Below, in pieces: positions 17,284 through 28,170 of a stretch of DNA of 64,000 bases (position 1 is the first letter of the stretch; every line of letters starts with the position of its first letter). A program made the translations under genes and the position numbers. The DNA comes from Aeromonas veronii (lineage in GTDB: Bacteria > Pseudomonadota > Gammaproteobacteria > Enterobacterales > Aeromonadaceae), in assembly GCF_040215105.1 (NCBI RefSeq), contig NZ_CP157875.1, positions 655,501-719,500 on the forward strand, read 5' to 3'. The notes beneath the pieces are model-generated. The model saw nothing but the letters and a program-made list of their open reading frames with translations, ran no database searches and was not told where the DNA came from.

Positions 17284-18195
17284 TCAGTCGGCGAGGGAGT
17301 AGGGCAGGGGTTGCAGGGTGAGATGAGCGCTCTCATCCTGCTTGAGGCGAAACTCGGCATCGGCCTCGGTGTCCTTGGGCAGCACGGCGGTGAGCCAGAG
17401 CTGGCCACCTTGCTGCCAGGCGTTCAACACCATGCCGCTACGGCGCCAGTTGTCACCGAGCCGGATCTCCAGGGTATCGCCGCTGGCGACCGGGCCGGTG
17501 GCGGTGCCTGCCAGCACGAAGAGGGCGCGGTTGTTGGCGCCGCGGTACTTGGCGCGGGCCACAATTTCCTGGCCCATGTAGCAGCCCTTGGTGAAACAGA
17601 TGCCATCCAGTGCCTGCAGGTTCAACATCTGGGGGATGTATTCCCCTTGATGCACGGCTTCCAGATGGGGGATCCCCGCCTTGACATCCAGCCCCCACCA
17701 GAGGGCCTCGTCGGCCGCAGGCAGGGCGATGGCGAGGGGTTGCTCGCTCACCAGCAACCAGCGATCGGCCTCCACACGCACCGCCATGCCACCCTCGATG
17801 AGGCCGGTCTCCTGCAGGCCGTACTGGGCCGAGATCCACGCATCGCTGCCCAGACCCGCAACGCCCACCGTCTTGCCCGGGTAGTCGTCGATCTCCACCT
17901 TGGCGAAGACCGCAAACTTCTTGAGCTCCGGCAACTGGCGTGCCAGTACCGAGGGCTTGGTCAGCAGCAGCAGGGACTCTTCCAGGCAGAGCAGGCGAAA
18001 ATCGCTCCATAGCTTGCCCTTGGGATCGCAGTGACCGCCGAGGGTGCTCTGGCCCGGTTGCAAGGCGTTGACGTCGCAGGTGACCTGGCCTTGCAGATAC
18101 TTGGCGCGATCCGTGCCGCGTAAACGGGTGATGGCGAGATCGCTCAAGGAGAAAAGGCTGGGTTCGGCAGGCAGAACAGGGGTCAGCAGGCTCAC
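17284..18195 (-). CDS. ygfZ: tRNA-modifying protein YgfZ (folate-binding, Fe-S cluster assembly)
   Basis: A 303-residue protein (E. coli 326) of the GcvT-like fold. It binds tetrahydrofolate and supports Fe-S enzymes such as MiaB. The signature KGCYMGQEIVARAKYRG contains the essential cysteine, and the C-terminal QPLPYSL matches E. coli. Translation probably starts at the GTG at 18195; no in-frame ATG is available and the Shine-Dalgarno is weak. It is divergent from sdhE-ygfX, exactly as in E. coli. Confidence 0.94.
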   Translation of the reverse strand: MSLLTPVLPAEPSLFSLSDLAITRLRGTDRAKYLQGQVTCDVNALQPGQSTLGGHCDPKGKLWSDFRLLCLEESLLLLTKPSVLARQLPELKKFAVFAKVEIDDYPGKTVGVAGLGSDAWISAQYGLQETGLIEGGMAVRVEADRWLLVSEQPLAIALPAADEALWWGLDVKAGIPHLEAVHQGEYIPQMLNLQALDGICFTKGCYMGQEIVARAKYRGANNRALFVLAGTATGPVASGDTLEIRLGDNWRRSGMVLNAWQQGGQLWLTAVLPKDTEADAEFRLKQDESAHLTLQPLPYSLAD

Positions 18196-18308
18196 GGTGG
18201 TGGTCCAAAGGCATAAAGTATGTGACCTGCATGGTAAAGACGTAAGGAATGTTTGTCAGCCGGAAAATCCAGCTGCTACCATTCCCGAGTCTTTGTAAGG
18301 AGAGTTCC

Positions 18309-18578
18309 ATGTTGAGCCCAATTGAAAAGTCCCGCCTGAAGTGGGCCTGCCGCCGTGGCATGCTCGAGCTGGACGTCATCTTTATGCCCTTTTTTGAACA
18401 CGAGTTCGACAGCCTGAGTGACGAGCAGCAGCAGACCTTCATCCGCCTGCTGGAGCGCGAGGATCCCGAGCTGTTTCGCTGGAGCATGGGTCACGGGGTG
18501 CCGGAAGATCCTGCCTTCGCCGCCATGATCCCGCTGATCCTGGAGCGCAACCAGGCCCGCCACGACCGCCAGGGCTGA
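18309..18578 (+). CDS. sdhE: FAD assembly factor SdhE
   Basis: An 89-residue helical protein (E. coli SdhE 88) that promotes covalent flavinylation of succinate dehydrogenase and fumarate reductase. The defining RRGMLELD motif and MPFFEHEFDSLSDEQQ are present. AAGGAG about eight bases before the ATG at 18309 sets the start; an upstream in-frame start at 18249 lacks a site. ygfX follows after six bases. In some bacteria the ygfYX pair was described as an antitoxin/toxin, but the flavinylation role is better supported. Confidence 0.95.
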   Translation: MLSPIEKSRLKWACRRGMLELDVIFMPFFEHEFDSLSDEQQQTFIRLLEREDPELFRWSMGHGVPEDPAFAAMIPLILERNQARHDRQG

Positions 18579-18584
18579 TCCTCC

Positions 18585-18992
18585 ATGCGGGTGAGCATGC
18601 CCGTGCTCGTCTCCCGCCAGCAGCTGCGCCTGCTGTCCCTTCTCTTTTTGTTGCTGCTCTGGCCTGCCGCCAGCCTTGTTCAGGGCTGGCAGTGGGGGCT
18701 GTTCCTGCCTTGCTGGCTGCTGGGGTTCTGGCTCGCCCGGGGGCGAGCCAGTGCCGTCTGTGGTGAAGTGATCCACGATGGGGAATGGCTGGAGTGGCGG
18801 GGCCGTCGCTATCGGCTCGATCCTCGTAGCCGCATCCTGCCCGGGGTGCTTGGGCTTTACCTCACTGCAGAAGGGGCGCCCGCCACCCGGCTCTGGCTTT
18901 TCGCCGATGCCCTGGCTCCCGAACACTATCGTATCCTGGCCCGCGCCATCCACCTCACTCCCTCCGATAAGGGCACAACCCGGCGACCATAA
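18585..18992 (+). CDS. ygfX: YgfX-like inner-membrane protein
   Basis: A 135-residue protein, the same length as E. coli YgfX. Two adjacent hydrophobic helices occupy residues about 15-50 (LRLLSLLFLLLLWPAASL, then GLFLPCWLLGFWLA), followed by a soluble beta-rich C-terminal half (GEWLEWRGRRYRLD...). It is encoded directly after sdhE. YgfX has been reported to affect MreB/FtsZ (CptA toxin), but that role is disputed. The alternative start at 18597 would remove four residues. Confidence 0.8.
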   Translation: MRVSMPVLVSRQQLRLLSLLFLLLLWPAASLVQGWQWGLFLPCWLLGFWLARGRASAVCGEVIHDGEWLEWRGRRYRLDPRSRILPGVLGLYLTAEGAPATRLWLFADALAPEHYRILARAIHLTPSDKGTTRRP

Positions 18993-18993
18993 A

Positions 18994-19023
18994 CAGATGA
19001 CCCCGCCGGGGCGGGGTCATCTG
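18994..19023 (+). terminator. Long perfect hairpin after ygfX
   Basis: Fourteen-bp perfect stem CAGATGACCCCGCC/GGCGGGGTCATCTG (18994-19007 and 19010-19023) beginning two bases after the ygfX stop. There is no T-run, so it may be a bidirectional barrier or RNA-stabilising hairpin rather than a standard terminator. It separates ygfX from the convergent nadB. Confidence 0.6.
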
Positions 19024-19042
19024 GATGGGCACGAGTGGGAAT

Positions 19043-19131
19043 TCAGTCCCGCTCCGGGGTCAGCACCGTCGGCTTGGAGTCCGGTTGCATGTCCCGGGTC
19101 GTCCGGGATAAGAGGTGCAGTCCGCGGGCTC
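19043..19131 (-). pseudogene. Decayed duplicate of the nadB 3' end
   Basis: This stretch repeats the last codons of nadB, 115 bases away (19158 onward). The 52 bases 19043-19094 differ from the true copy at only two positions. The next 37 bases diverge with small gaps, so the C-terminal frame is broken further upstream. Translated on the minus strand it still reads [12 protein letters not shown] and then a stop. It is a partial tandem duplication without a gene body. Confidence 0.85.
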
Positions 19132-19157
19132 TGTTTTGGCTCATCAGAAACGCAGAG

Positions 19158-20774
19158 TCAGTCCCGTTCCGGGGTCAGCACCGTCGGCTTGGAGTCCGGC
19201 TGCATGTCCGGGTAGTCCAGGTTGTAGTGCAGACCGCGGGACTCCTTGCGCTGCAGGGCACAGTTGACGATGAGCTCGGCCACCTGCAACAGGTTGCGCA
19301 GCTCCAGCAGGTTGTTGGAGACCCGGAAGTTCGCGTAGTACTCCTGTACTTCCTGCTTGAGCAGATCGATGCGGCGCTTGGCACGGGCGAGGCGCTTGTT
19401 GGTGCGCACTATGCCCACGTAGTCCCACATCATCAGCCGCAGCTCGTGCCAGTTGTGCTGGATCACCACCTGCTCGTCCGAGTCGTCCACCTGGCTCTCG
19501 TCCCAGGCCGGCAGCCGCGGTGGCGCCACGCTCATGGGCAGCTTGGCCAGGATGTCGGCCCCCGCCTGATGGGCGAAGACTACGCATTCGAGCAGGGAGT
19601 TGGAGGCCATGCGGTTGGCGCCGTGCAGGCCGGTGTAGGTCACCTCGCCGATGGCGTAGAGGCCCGGGATATCGGTCTGGCCGTTGCCATCGATCATCAC
19701 GCCACCGCAGGTGTAGTGGGCCGCCGGCACGATGGGCATGGCCTCCTTGGTGATGTCGATGCCCACCGCGAGGCAGCGCTCATGGATGGTCGGGAAATGC
19801 TTGATGATGAAGTCCGCCGGCTTGTGACTGATGTCCAGATACATGCAGTCGGCACCCAGACGCTTCATCTCGTGGTCGATGGCGCGGGCAACGATGTCGC
19901 GGGGGGCCAGCTCCGCCCGCTCGTCGAAGTCCGGCATGAAGCGGCTGCCATCCGGGCGACGCAGATAGGCCCCTTCACCGCGCAGGGCTTCGGTCAGCAG
20001 GAAGTTGGGATCGTCCGGGTGGAACAGGCTGGTGGGGTGGAACTGGTTGAACTCCAGATTCGCCACCCGGCAGCCGGCGCGCCAGGCCATGGCGATGCCG
20101 TCGCCCGAGCTCACATCCGGGTTGGAGGTGTATTGATAGACCTTGGAAGCGCCGCCGGTGGCCAGCGCCACGAAGCGGGCGCGGATCACCTCGACCTGTT
20201 CGACGTTGCGGTTCCAGACATAGGCACCGAGCACCTTGTTGCCCGGCAGGCCGAGCTTGCGGGTGGTGATGAGATCCACCGCGTTGAAGCGCTCCATCAA
20301 CTGGATGTTGGGGTGAGCGCGGACCTGATCGATCAGGGTGAGCTGGACCGCCTTGCCGGTGGCATCGGCCGCGTGGAAGATGCGGCGATGGCTGTGGCCC
20401 CCCTCCCGGGTCAGGTGGTAGTGGGATTCCCCTTCGGCATCCTCTTCCTGATCGAAGGGAACCCCTTGCTGGATCAGCCACTGGATGGATTCGCGGGCGT
20501 TGCGGGCGGTGAACTCGACCACGGCCGGATCACACAACCCGGCCCCGGCGTTGAGCGTGTCGCTCACGTGGGATTCGATGCTGTCGGTCTCGTCGAACAC
20601 GGCAGCGATGCCTCCTTGCGCATAGAGAGTGGCCCCCTCACTGATGGGCCCCTTGCTCAGAACCAGGACTTTGGCCTGGTCTGCCAATCGCAATGCGAGG
20701 GACAAACCGGCGGCACCGCTGCCAATGATGAGTACGTCGCAAAGGTATTCAACACTTGCTTTCATAAGTATCAT
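19158..20774 (-). CDS. nadB: L-aspartate oxidase
   Basis: A 538-residue cytoplasmic flavoenzyme (E. coli 540). It oxidises L-aspartate to iminoaspartate, the first step of NAD synthesis. The FAD-binding [19 protein letters not shown] is at the N-terminus. [28 protein letters not shown] and [15 protein letters not shown] are the family's active-site stretches. The start could be 20774 or the ATG at 20765, which gives [15 protein letters not shown]. It is divergent from rpoE, as in E. coli. A degraded copy of its 3' end lies just beyond the stop codon. Confidence 0.96.
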   Translation of the reverse strand: MILMKASVEYLCDVLIIGSGAAGLSLALRLADQAKVLVLSKGPISEGATLYAQGGIAAVFDETDSIESHVSDTLNAGAGLCDPAVVEFTARNARESIQWLIQQGVPFDQEEDAEGESHYHLTREGGHSHRRIFHAADATGKAVQLTLIDQVRAHPNIQLMERFNAVDLITTRKLGLPGNKVLGAYVWNRNVEQVEVIRARFVALATGGASKVYQYTSNPDVSSGDGIAMAWRAGCRVANLEFNQFHPTSLFHPDDPNFLLTEALRGEGAYLRRPDGSRFMPDFDERAELAPRDIVARAIDHEMKRLGADCMYLDISHKPADFIIKHFPTIHERCLAVGIDITKEAMPIVPAAHYTCGGVMIDGNGQTDIPGLYAIGEVTYTGLHGANRMASNSLLECVVFAHQAGADILAKLPMSVAPPRLPAWDESQVDDSDEQVVIQHNWHELRLMMWDYVGIVRTNKRLARAKRRIDLLKQEVQEYYANFRVSNNLLELRNLLQVAELIVNCALQRKESRGLHYNLDYPDMQPDSKPTVLTPERD

Positions 20775-20855
20775 TGGCCTGGATTAAGAACTGGCCCCAT
20801 GGTAGCCCAAGGGGGGTTGTGATGCAGCCCGCATCACATTTTTTTCGATACAAGC

Positions 20856-20882
20856 GAACTTTCTCTGATTCCTCCTGTCTGA
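20856..20882 (+). promoter_or_regulatory. Sigma-E promoter of the rpoE operon
   Basis: GAACTT (20856-20861), 16-base spacer, TCTGA (20878-20882). This matches the sigma-E consensus -35 and -10 with optimal spacing and lies about 60 bases before the rpoE ATG. It implies autoregulation of rpoE-rseABC under envelope stress. Confidence 0.85.
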
Positions 20883-20946
20883 ACTTGTGCGCTTAGAAAG
20901 GGCCGGAAAAGAAAAACGATAACCTGATGGGGGTTTTACGGCTCTG

Positions 20947-21528
20947 ATGAGCGACCAGAATCTACTGGACGAACAGCTGGTTGAACGGGTCCAGCGTGGC
21001 GATAAAAATGCATTCAACCTGTTGGTAAAAAAATACCAGCATAAGGTGGTCAATCTGGTGGCCAGGTATGTCAACAATCCGGGCGATGTGCCGGATGTGG
21101 CGCAGGAGGCTTTCATCAAGGCTTACCGTGCGTTGCCGACATTCCGTGGCGAGAGCGCGTTTTACACCTGGTTGTACCGGATCGCCGTCAATACGGCCAA
21201 AAATTACCTGACCTCACAGGGGCGCAGACCGCCCAGCAGTGATGTCGAAGCCGATGAGGCTGAATACTATGGTGGGGGCGAAGCCTTGCAAGAGGTGGCC
21301 ACCCCGGAAAACCTGACGCTGACTGATGAGATCAAGCGCACCGTGTTTACCGCCATAGAAGCCTTGCCGGAAGACTTGAGAACAGCGATCACCCTTCGTG
21401 AACTGGAAGGGCTGAGCTACGAAGAGATTGCAGAGATCATGGATTGTCCGGTTGGAACGGTGAGATCCCGTATCTTCCGGGCGAGGGAAGCAATCGATAA
21501 AAAGCTGCAACCTCTGATCGAGAATTAA
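20947..21528 (+). CDS. rpoE: RNA polymerase sigma-E factor (extracytoplasmic stress)
   Basis: A 193-residue ECF sigma factor (E. coli 191) that directs transcription of outer-membrane stress genes. Region 2 carries DVAQEAFIKAYRALPTFRG and FYTWLYRIAVNTAKNYL, which contact the -10 element. Region 4 has the helix-turn-helix SYEEIAEIMDCPVGTVRSRI. It heads the rpoE-rseA-rseB-rseC operon, is preceded by a sigma-E promoter, and is held inactive by RseA encoded next. Confidence 0.98.
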   Translation: MSDQNLLDEQLVERVQRGDKNAFNLLVKKYQHKVVNLVARYVNNPGDVPDVAQEAFIKAYRALPTFRGESAFYTWLYRIAVNTAKNYLTSQGRRPPSSDVEADEAEYYGGGEALQEVATPENLTLTDEIKRTVFTAIEALPEDLRTAITLRELEGLSYEEIAEIMDCPVGTVRSRIFRAREAIDKKLQPLIEN

Positions 21529-21551
21529 ACTGGGGAAAGACAGGCAAACTT

Positions 21552-22139
21552 ATGGCAAATAAAGAGCAAATCTCAGCCCTGATGGATGGCGACCTGAGCG
21601 AGATAAAGGTACTGAATGAGCTGGGAACGGATCCCTCCATGCAGGACACCTGGTCTCGTTACCATCTGATCGGTGATGCCATGCGGGGTGACCTGCCGGT
21701 CAATCTGCAACTGGATCTCAGCGACAGCATCATGCTGGCGCTGGAAGATGAGCCCACCATACTGGCTCCCGTGCCGACACCATCGACCGTTATCGAGGTG
21801 AAAACCGGTGCCAAGGTGATACCGCTTATCCGCCGCTTCGGCCAGCAGGTGGGGCAATATGCCATCGCTGCATCCGTGGCTGCCGCCGTCATCTTCGGGG
21901 TACAGCAGTATCAGGGTCAGGACGGTGTGCCGAGCAATCCGGTACTCAATACCATACCCGTCGGTGGCAGCGCCGCTCCCGTAAGTGTTCACTATCCGCA
22001 AGAGGGCAACCGCGCCACGGCTCGCCAGCAAGGCTTGAACGAGCAACAGATGCAAGAGCAGCGCGAACGGGTCAACGCCTTCCTGCGTGATCACCAGTTG
22101 CAACAACGTCTGCTGCAAGACAAGCAGATTCAGGAATAA
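21552..22139 (+). CDS. rseA: Anti-sigma-E factor RseA
   Basis: A 195-residue single-pass inner-membrane protein. The cytoplasmic N-domain (MANKEQISALMDGDLSE...) binds sigma-E. One membrane helix lies at about residues 100-117 (YAIAASVAAAVIFG), and the periplasmic tail is Gln-rich (QRERVNAFLRDHQLQQRLLQ) and is the DegS/RseB-regulated part. It lies 23 bases downstream of rpoE. Confidence 0.95.
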   Translation: MANKEQISALMDGDLSEIKVLNELGTDPSMQDTWSRYHLIGDAMRGDLPVNLQLDLSDSIMLALEDEPTILAPVPTPSTVIEVKTGAKVIPLIRRFGQQVGQYAIAASVAAAVIFGVQQYQGQDGVPSNPVLNTIPVGGSAAPVSVHYPQEGNRATARQQGLNEQQMQEQRERVNAFLRDHQLQQRLLQDKQIQE

Positions 22140-22160
22140 CGCATTTTTAGGGATCAGACC

Positions 22161-23141
22161 GTGCGCCAGTCCAGCCGTATCCTGCTGGCCTCTCTTCTGT
22201 TGATTTGTGCCAAGGCCTCGGCCGACGATCTGTCGGCCGAGGCCTTGTTGCAGCAGATGCAGAGTGCCGTTTCACAACAGAATTTTGAGTTATCCATGGT
22301 CAAGGCCCGCCAGGGGCGTCTCGAACCCATCCGCATCAGCCATGGGGTCATCGATGGCAAGGAGGTCGCCCATCTGAGCTACCTCGACGGCAAGACGGTG
22401 GAGTACCTGCAGCGCCAGAATGAATACACCTTCTTCGAGAACACCCACGAGCCCTACACCCTGAAAGGCGCCCGCTTCCCCGGTGTCTGGTCAACCCTGG
22501 TGAAGATGCCGCTGACCCGAGTGCTGGAGAGCTATGATCCCGTGCTGGCGGGTCGCAGCCGGGTCGCCGGTCTGGTGGCTCAGGTGGTGAGACTGGTCCC
22601 GAAAGAAGCTGACAAGTACGGCTTCGTGCTCTGGATTGACGAGCAGAGCCACCTGCTGCTGCGCATCGACATGGTCGATCGGGAAGGCAACCTGGTAGAA
22701 CAGGTGCTGGGGGTGGATCTGGACAGGCAGTCGGCGCCGGCCCCCTGGCTGGTGGCCTTGGCCAACAGCAAGTTGCCGGAGGCACTGACCCTGGAGGATG
22801 CCTACCCCACCCCCCAGCAGACCCTGGCCTGGCACCTCACCTGGCTGCCGAGCGGCTTTAAAGTGCTCTCTCAGGACAGGCACCAGCTGGTCAGTACCGG
22901 CCTGCCGGTGGATTACATGATGTTGTCAGACGGCGTGGTGGATCTCTCCGTCTACGTCGCCCGGGTCGACCCCAAGCAGACGGTGCGCCAGCAGCTTATT
23001 CGGCAAGGGGCCACTTCCCTGGTGAGTTATGTCAACGAAGTCGGGGTCGAGATCACCGTCGTGGGCGAGGTGCCGGCCGAAACCGCCAAACGCATCGCCG
23101 AGTCGGTGCAACCCCTGGCCCGCAACGAGGCCGTGCAGTAA
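22161..23141 (+). CDS. rseB: Periplasmic sigma-E regulator RseB
   Basis: A 326-residue secreted protein (E. coli 318). It binds the RseA periplasmic tail and senses mislocalised lipopolysaccharide or lipoproteins. A signal peptide ends near ASA (residue about 20). The LolA/LolB-like N-domain and the smaller C-domain with the VDYMMLSDGVVDLSVYV stretch are recognisable. The start is GTG at 22161, 21 bases after rseA. Codons 17-29 contain a perfect 16-bp inverted repeat, described separately. Confidence 0.94.
   Translation: MRQSSRILLASLLLICAKASADDLSAEALLQQMQSAVSQQNFELSMVKARQGRLEPIRISHGVIDGKEVAHLSYLDGKTVEYLQRQNEYTFFENTHEPYTLKGARFPGVWSTLVKMPLTRVLESYDPVLAGRSRVAGLVAQVVRLVPKEADKYGFVLWIDEQSHLLLRIDMVDREGNLVEQVLGVDLDRQSAPAPWLVALANSKLPEALTLEDAYPTPQQTLAWHLTWLPSGFKVLSQDRHQLVSTGLPVDYMMLSDGVVDLSVYVARVDPKQTVRQQLIRQGATSLVSYVNEVGVEITVVGEVPAETAKRIAESVQPLARNEAVQ
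22211..22247 (+). repeat. Perfect 16-bp inverted repeat inside rseB
   Basis: Arms 22211-22226 and 22232-22247 (CAAGGCCTCGGCCGAC and its exact complement) with a five-base loop GATCT. It spans the signal-peptide cleavage region of rseB and would form a very stable GC-rich hairpin about 50 bases into the coding sequence. Confidence 0.85.
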
Positions 23142-23243
23142 TCCCCATGGCGAGCCGTGCTCATTCCCCTTGCCGAGGCGAGGCGGGCGTGTTCAGATTG
23201 CATAAATCCATGGCTGTTAATCTGGAGTCGTCAGGTGAGTAAC

Positions 23244-23705
23244 ATGAGTGAAGAGCTGGCGACTGTCGTGGCCATCGAAGGGGATTACGCCTGGGTGGAG
23301 TGTGAACGGCACTCTGCCTGCAGCGGTTGTCACCAGCAGTCCAACTGCGGTACCGGCACCGTGGCCAAGGCGTTTCCCATGAAGTCCCAGCGATTGAAGG
23401 TGGCCCTCAATGGCGAGGTGAGGGTGGGTCAGCAGATCCGCCTCGGCATTCCCCAGGCGAGCATTCTGCGGGGAGCCGCTTTGGTCTATGTGCTGCCGCT
23501 GTTCTGCCTGCTGCTCGGTGCCCTGCTCGGCCAGCTCTGGCTGGCGCCGCTGCTCTCGGCGGGGGAAGGGGTCACCATCCTCAGCTGCCTGCTGGGGGGC
23601 TCTCTGGGCTTTTTACTGGTTCGTTACTTTTCCGCAAGGCTTGAGCAGGGGGAGTATGGCCCCCGCATGCTCGGTGTGGTGCTGAGCACCCGCCATCTCT
23701 CCTGA
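23244..23705 (+). CDS. rseC: Sigma-E regulatory protein RseC (SoxR-reducing system component)
   Basis: A 153-residue inner-membrane protein with an N-terminal cysteine cluster (CERHSACSGCHQQSNCG, residues about 18-34) that could hold an Fe-S centre. Two membrane helices follow (about residues 77-97 and 107-127), then a short basic tail. It is the fourth gene of the sigma-E operon and works with the Rsx complex in reducing SoxR. The start at 23244 has AGG upstream; the open frame extends to 23157 without family similarity. Confidence 0.92.
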   Translation: MSEELATVVAIEGDYAWVECERHSACSGCHQQSNCGTGTVAKAFPMKSQRLKVALNGEVRVGQQIRLGIPQASILRGAALVYVLPLFCLLLGALLGQLWLAPLLSAGEGVTILSCLLGGSLGFLLVRYFSARLEQGEYGPRMLGVVLSTRHLS

Positions 23706-23867
23706 CTGGCAAGAGATTACTGCAGATACAGGTCCTGGCGCGATAAATGGCCGCCAGGGCGCTATTTCCGGGCCTGTGTCGACTAAAGATTGGCCGTCGA
23801 CCGGGTTATCCAGTAAAATCCTGCCCTCATATCCGACCCTAACTTAATTTTGAGTGATTCTTGCTCG

Positions 23868-25661
<1,794 letters not shown>

Positions 25662-25664
25662 TCG

Positions 25665-26588
25665 ATGGCAAGCACCTTTTCCCTGATCCTCGTTGTCGTC
25701 ACCCTGCTGACCGGCATCATCTGGACCGTCGACAAGCTGGTCTGGTCCAAGCAACGGGCGGCCAAGATAGCGGCTGCCCGTGCCAATGCCGGCCCGAATG
25801 TGGATGAGAAAACCTTGGCCAAGGTGGCCCCCATGCCGGTCTGGATCGAACAGACCGGCGGGGTCTTCCCGGTCATTGCCCTGGTGCTGATCCTGCGCTC
25901 CTTCATCTTCGAGCCGTTCCAGATCCCCTCCGGTTCCATGATGCCCACCCTGCTGGTGGGAGACTTCATCCTGGTGGAGAAGTTTGCCTATGGCCTCAAG
26001 GATCCGGTGAGCAACACCAAGTTCCTCGAGACTGGCTCTCCCAAGCGCGGGGATGTGGTGGTGTTCAAGTATCCGCTGGATACCCGGGTCGACTACATCA
26101 AGCGTGTGGTCGGCATGCCCGGAGACAGGGTCATCTATCGCAACAAGGAGCTGATGATCCGGCCCAAGTGTGACGAGCAGGCAGGGAAAACGTGCCCGGG
26201 CTTCAAGAAGCTCGACGTCAAGTTTGAACAACGTGGTGAGTTCAGCCAGATGGGGATCCCGCTGGATCGCTATACCGAGCAGTTGGGCGATGTCTCTCAC
26301 GAGACCCTGCGCAATCCGCTCATGCCGGATCTGGTGGATCGCTACTATCGTCAGCCGGGTACCTACCCCGATGAGTGGGTGGTGCCGGAAGGCCACTACT
26401 TCGTGATGGGTGACAACCGCGACAACAGCACCGACAGTCGCTTCTGGGGCTTCGTGCCCGAGGAGAACCTGGTGGGCAAGGCGGTCGCCATCTGGATCAG
26501 TTTCGAATTCGAGCGCGAGGAAGGTTCCAGCTTGCCAGGCTGGGTGCCGACCGGTGTGCGCTTCAACCGCATTGGCGGAATCAAGTAA
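25665..26588 (+). CDS. lepB: Signal peptidase I
   Basis: A 307-residue inner-membrane protease that cuts signal peptides from exported proteins. Two N-terminal helices (about 4-26 and 66-84) anchor it. The catalytic serine is Ser91 in IPSGSMMPTL and the general-base lysine Lys146 in DYIKRVVGMPGD. The GDNRDNSTDSRFWG box is complete. It is encoded directly between lepA and rnc; the rnc ATG follows the stop without a gap. Confidence 0.97.
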   Translation: MASTFSLILVVVTLLTGIIWTVDKLVWSKQRAAKIAAARANAGPNVDEKTLAKVAPMPVWIEQTGGVFPVIALVLILRSFIFEPFQIPSGSMMPTLLVGDFILVEKFAYGLKDPVSNTKFLETGSPKRGDVVVFKYPLDTRVDYIKRVVGMPGDRVIYRNKELMIRPKCDEQAGKTCPGFKKLDVKFEQRGEFSQMGIPLDRYTEQLGDVSHETLRNPLMPDLVDRYYRQPGTYPDEWVVPEGHYFVMGDNRDNSTDSRFWGFVPEENLVGKAVAIWISFEFEREEGSSLPGWVPTGVRFNRIGGIK

Positions 26589-27260
26589 ATGAATATCAAG
26601 ATGAACAGACTGCAGTCCCGTCTCGGGCATGTCTTTCAGGATCAAGAACGACTGACCCGGGCGCTGACTCACCGCAGCGCCGGCTCCCGTCACAACGAGC
26701 GACTGGAATTCCTGGGTGACTCCATCCTGAGTCTGGTGATTGCCGATGACCTCTTCCACCGCTTCCCGCAAGCGGCGGAAGGGGATCTCAGCCGGATGCG
26801 CGCCACCCTGGTGCGGGAGAAGACCCTGGCCGAACTCGGCCGGGAGTTCGATCTCGGGGATCACCTGATCCTGGGGCCGGGTGAGCTGAAAAGCGGCGGT
26901 TTTCGCCGCGAGTCGATCCTGGCCGACACGGTCGAGGCGGTGATCGGCGCCATCTATCTGGATACCAATCTGGAGACGGTGCGAACCCTGTTGCTCGGCT
27001 GGTACGCCAGCCGCCTGGAGGAGATCAAGCCCGGCATCGAGCAGAAGGATCCCAAGACCCGGCTGCAGGAAATTTTGCAGGGAAGCCGTAAATCCCTGCC
27101 GACCTACACGGTGACCAACGTCAAGGGCGAGGCCCACAATCAGGAGTTCACCGTCCAGTGCGAGGTGGATGGCCTGGATGGTCCCCTGGTCGGGATCGGC
27201 ACCAGCCGCCGCAAGGCTGAACAAGCCGCCGCGCAGCAAGCATTGGAAAGATTGTCATGA
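26589..27260 (+). CDS. rnc: Ribonuclease III
   Basis: A 223-residue double-strand-specific endonuclease that matures rRNA and many mRNAs. The RNase III signature [18 protein letters not shown] (residues about 37-54) includes the catalytic Glu40 and Asp44. [14 protein letters not shown] supplies the second acidic pair, and a double-stranded-RNA-binding domain occupies about 153-222. The ATG immediately follows the lepB stop. The 3' end overlaps era by four bases, the standard rnc-era coupling. Confidence 0.97.
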   Translation: MNIKMNRLQSRLGHVFQDQERLTRALTHRSAGSRHNERLEFLGDSILSLVIADDLFHRFPQAAEGDLSRMRATLVREKTLAELGREFDLGDHLILGPGELKSGGFRRESILADTVEAVIGAIYLDTNLETVRTLLLGWYASRLEEIKPGIEQKDPKTRLQEILQGSRKSLPTYTVTNVKGEAHNQEFTVQCEVDGLDGPLVGIGTSRRKAEQAAAQQALERLS

Positions 27261-28156
27261 CAGATACCACTTACTGCGGCTTCGTCGCCATCGTGGGCCG
27301 CCCCAACGTGGGCAAGTCCACCCTGCTCAACAAGCTGCTTGGCCAGAAGGTCAGCATCACCTCGAAGAAACCCCAGACCACCCGTCACCGGATTTTGGGG
27401 ATCGACACCGAGGAGAACTACCAGACCATCTACGTGGACACCCCGGGTCTGCACATCGAAGAGAAACGGGCCATCAACCGCCTGATGAACCGCGCCGCCA
27501 CCAGCTCCCTCGGGGACGTGGCCATGGTGGTGTTCATGGTGGACGGTACCCACTGGACCAAGGACGACGAGATGGTGCTCGGCAAGTTGCGCCACCTCAA
27601 GTGCCCCGTGGTGCTGGCGGTCAACAAGATCGACAACGTCAAGGAGAAGGAAGACTTGCTCCCCCACCTCGAGTGGCTGGGCCAGCAGATGAACTTCGCC
27701 CATATCCTGCCCATCAGCGCCGAGAAGGGCACCAACGTGGAGAAGATCCGCGAGTGGGCCAAGGATCTGCTGCCGGAAAACGTCCACTTCTTCCCGGAAG
27801 ATTACGTGACCGACCGCTCCTCCCGCTTCATGGCCTCCGAGATCATCCGCGAGAAGCTGATGCGTTTCACCGGTGAGGAGCTGCCCTACTCGGTGACCGT
27901 GGAGATCGAGCGCTTCAAGGTGGAGGAGAACGGTCTGTACCACATCCACGGCCTGATCCTGGTGGAGCGCGATGGCCAGAAGAAGATGGTCATCGGCAAC
28001 AAGGGCGAGAAGATCAAGACTATAGGCACCGAGGCACGCCTCGACATGGAACGCCTGTTCCAGAACAAGGTGCACCTGGAGCTCTGGGTCAAGGTCAAAT
28101 CCGGCTGGGCCGATGACGAGCGCGCCCTGCGCAGTCTCGGCTATGGCGACGATTAA
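27257..28156 (+). CDS. era: GTPase Era (16S rRNA assembly)
   Basis: A 299-residue essential GTPase that helps mature the 30S subunit. G1 is [10 protein letters not shown] near residue 14, G3 DTPGLH near 61 and G4 NKIDNV near 124. A KH domain at the C-terminus ([18 protein letters not shown]) binds the 3' end of 16S rRNA. It is coupled to rnc by an ATGA overlap and followed by recO after 14 bases. Confidence 0.97.
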   Translation: MTDTTYCGFVAIVGRPNVGKSTLLNKLLGQKVSITSKKPQTTRHRILGIDTEENYQTIYVDTPGLHIEEKRAINRLMNRAATSSLGDVAMVVFMVDGTHWTKDDEMVLGKLRHLKCPVVLAVNKIDNVKEKEDLLPHLEWLGQQMNFAHILPISAEKGTNVEKIREWAKDLLPENVHFFPEDYVTDRSSRFMASEIIREKLMRFTGEELPYSVTVEIERFKVEENGLYHIHGLILVERDGQKKMVIGNKGEKIKTIGTEARLDMERLFQNKVHLELWVKVKSGWADDERALRSLGYGDD

Positions 28157-28170
28157 GTGGTGCCGAGCGG

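Noticed and set aside
18309..18992. sdhE-ygfX as a toxin-antitoxin system
   Set aside because: The pair was once described that way, but SdhE is well supported as a flavinylation factor and synteny with ygfZ is simply conserved.
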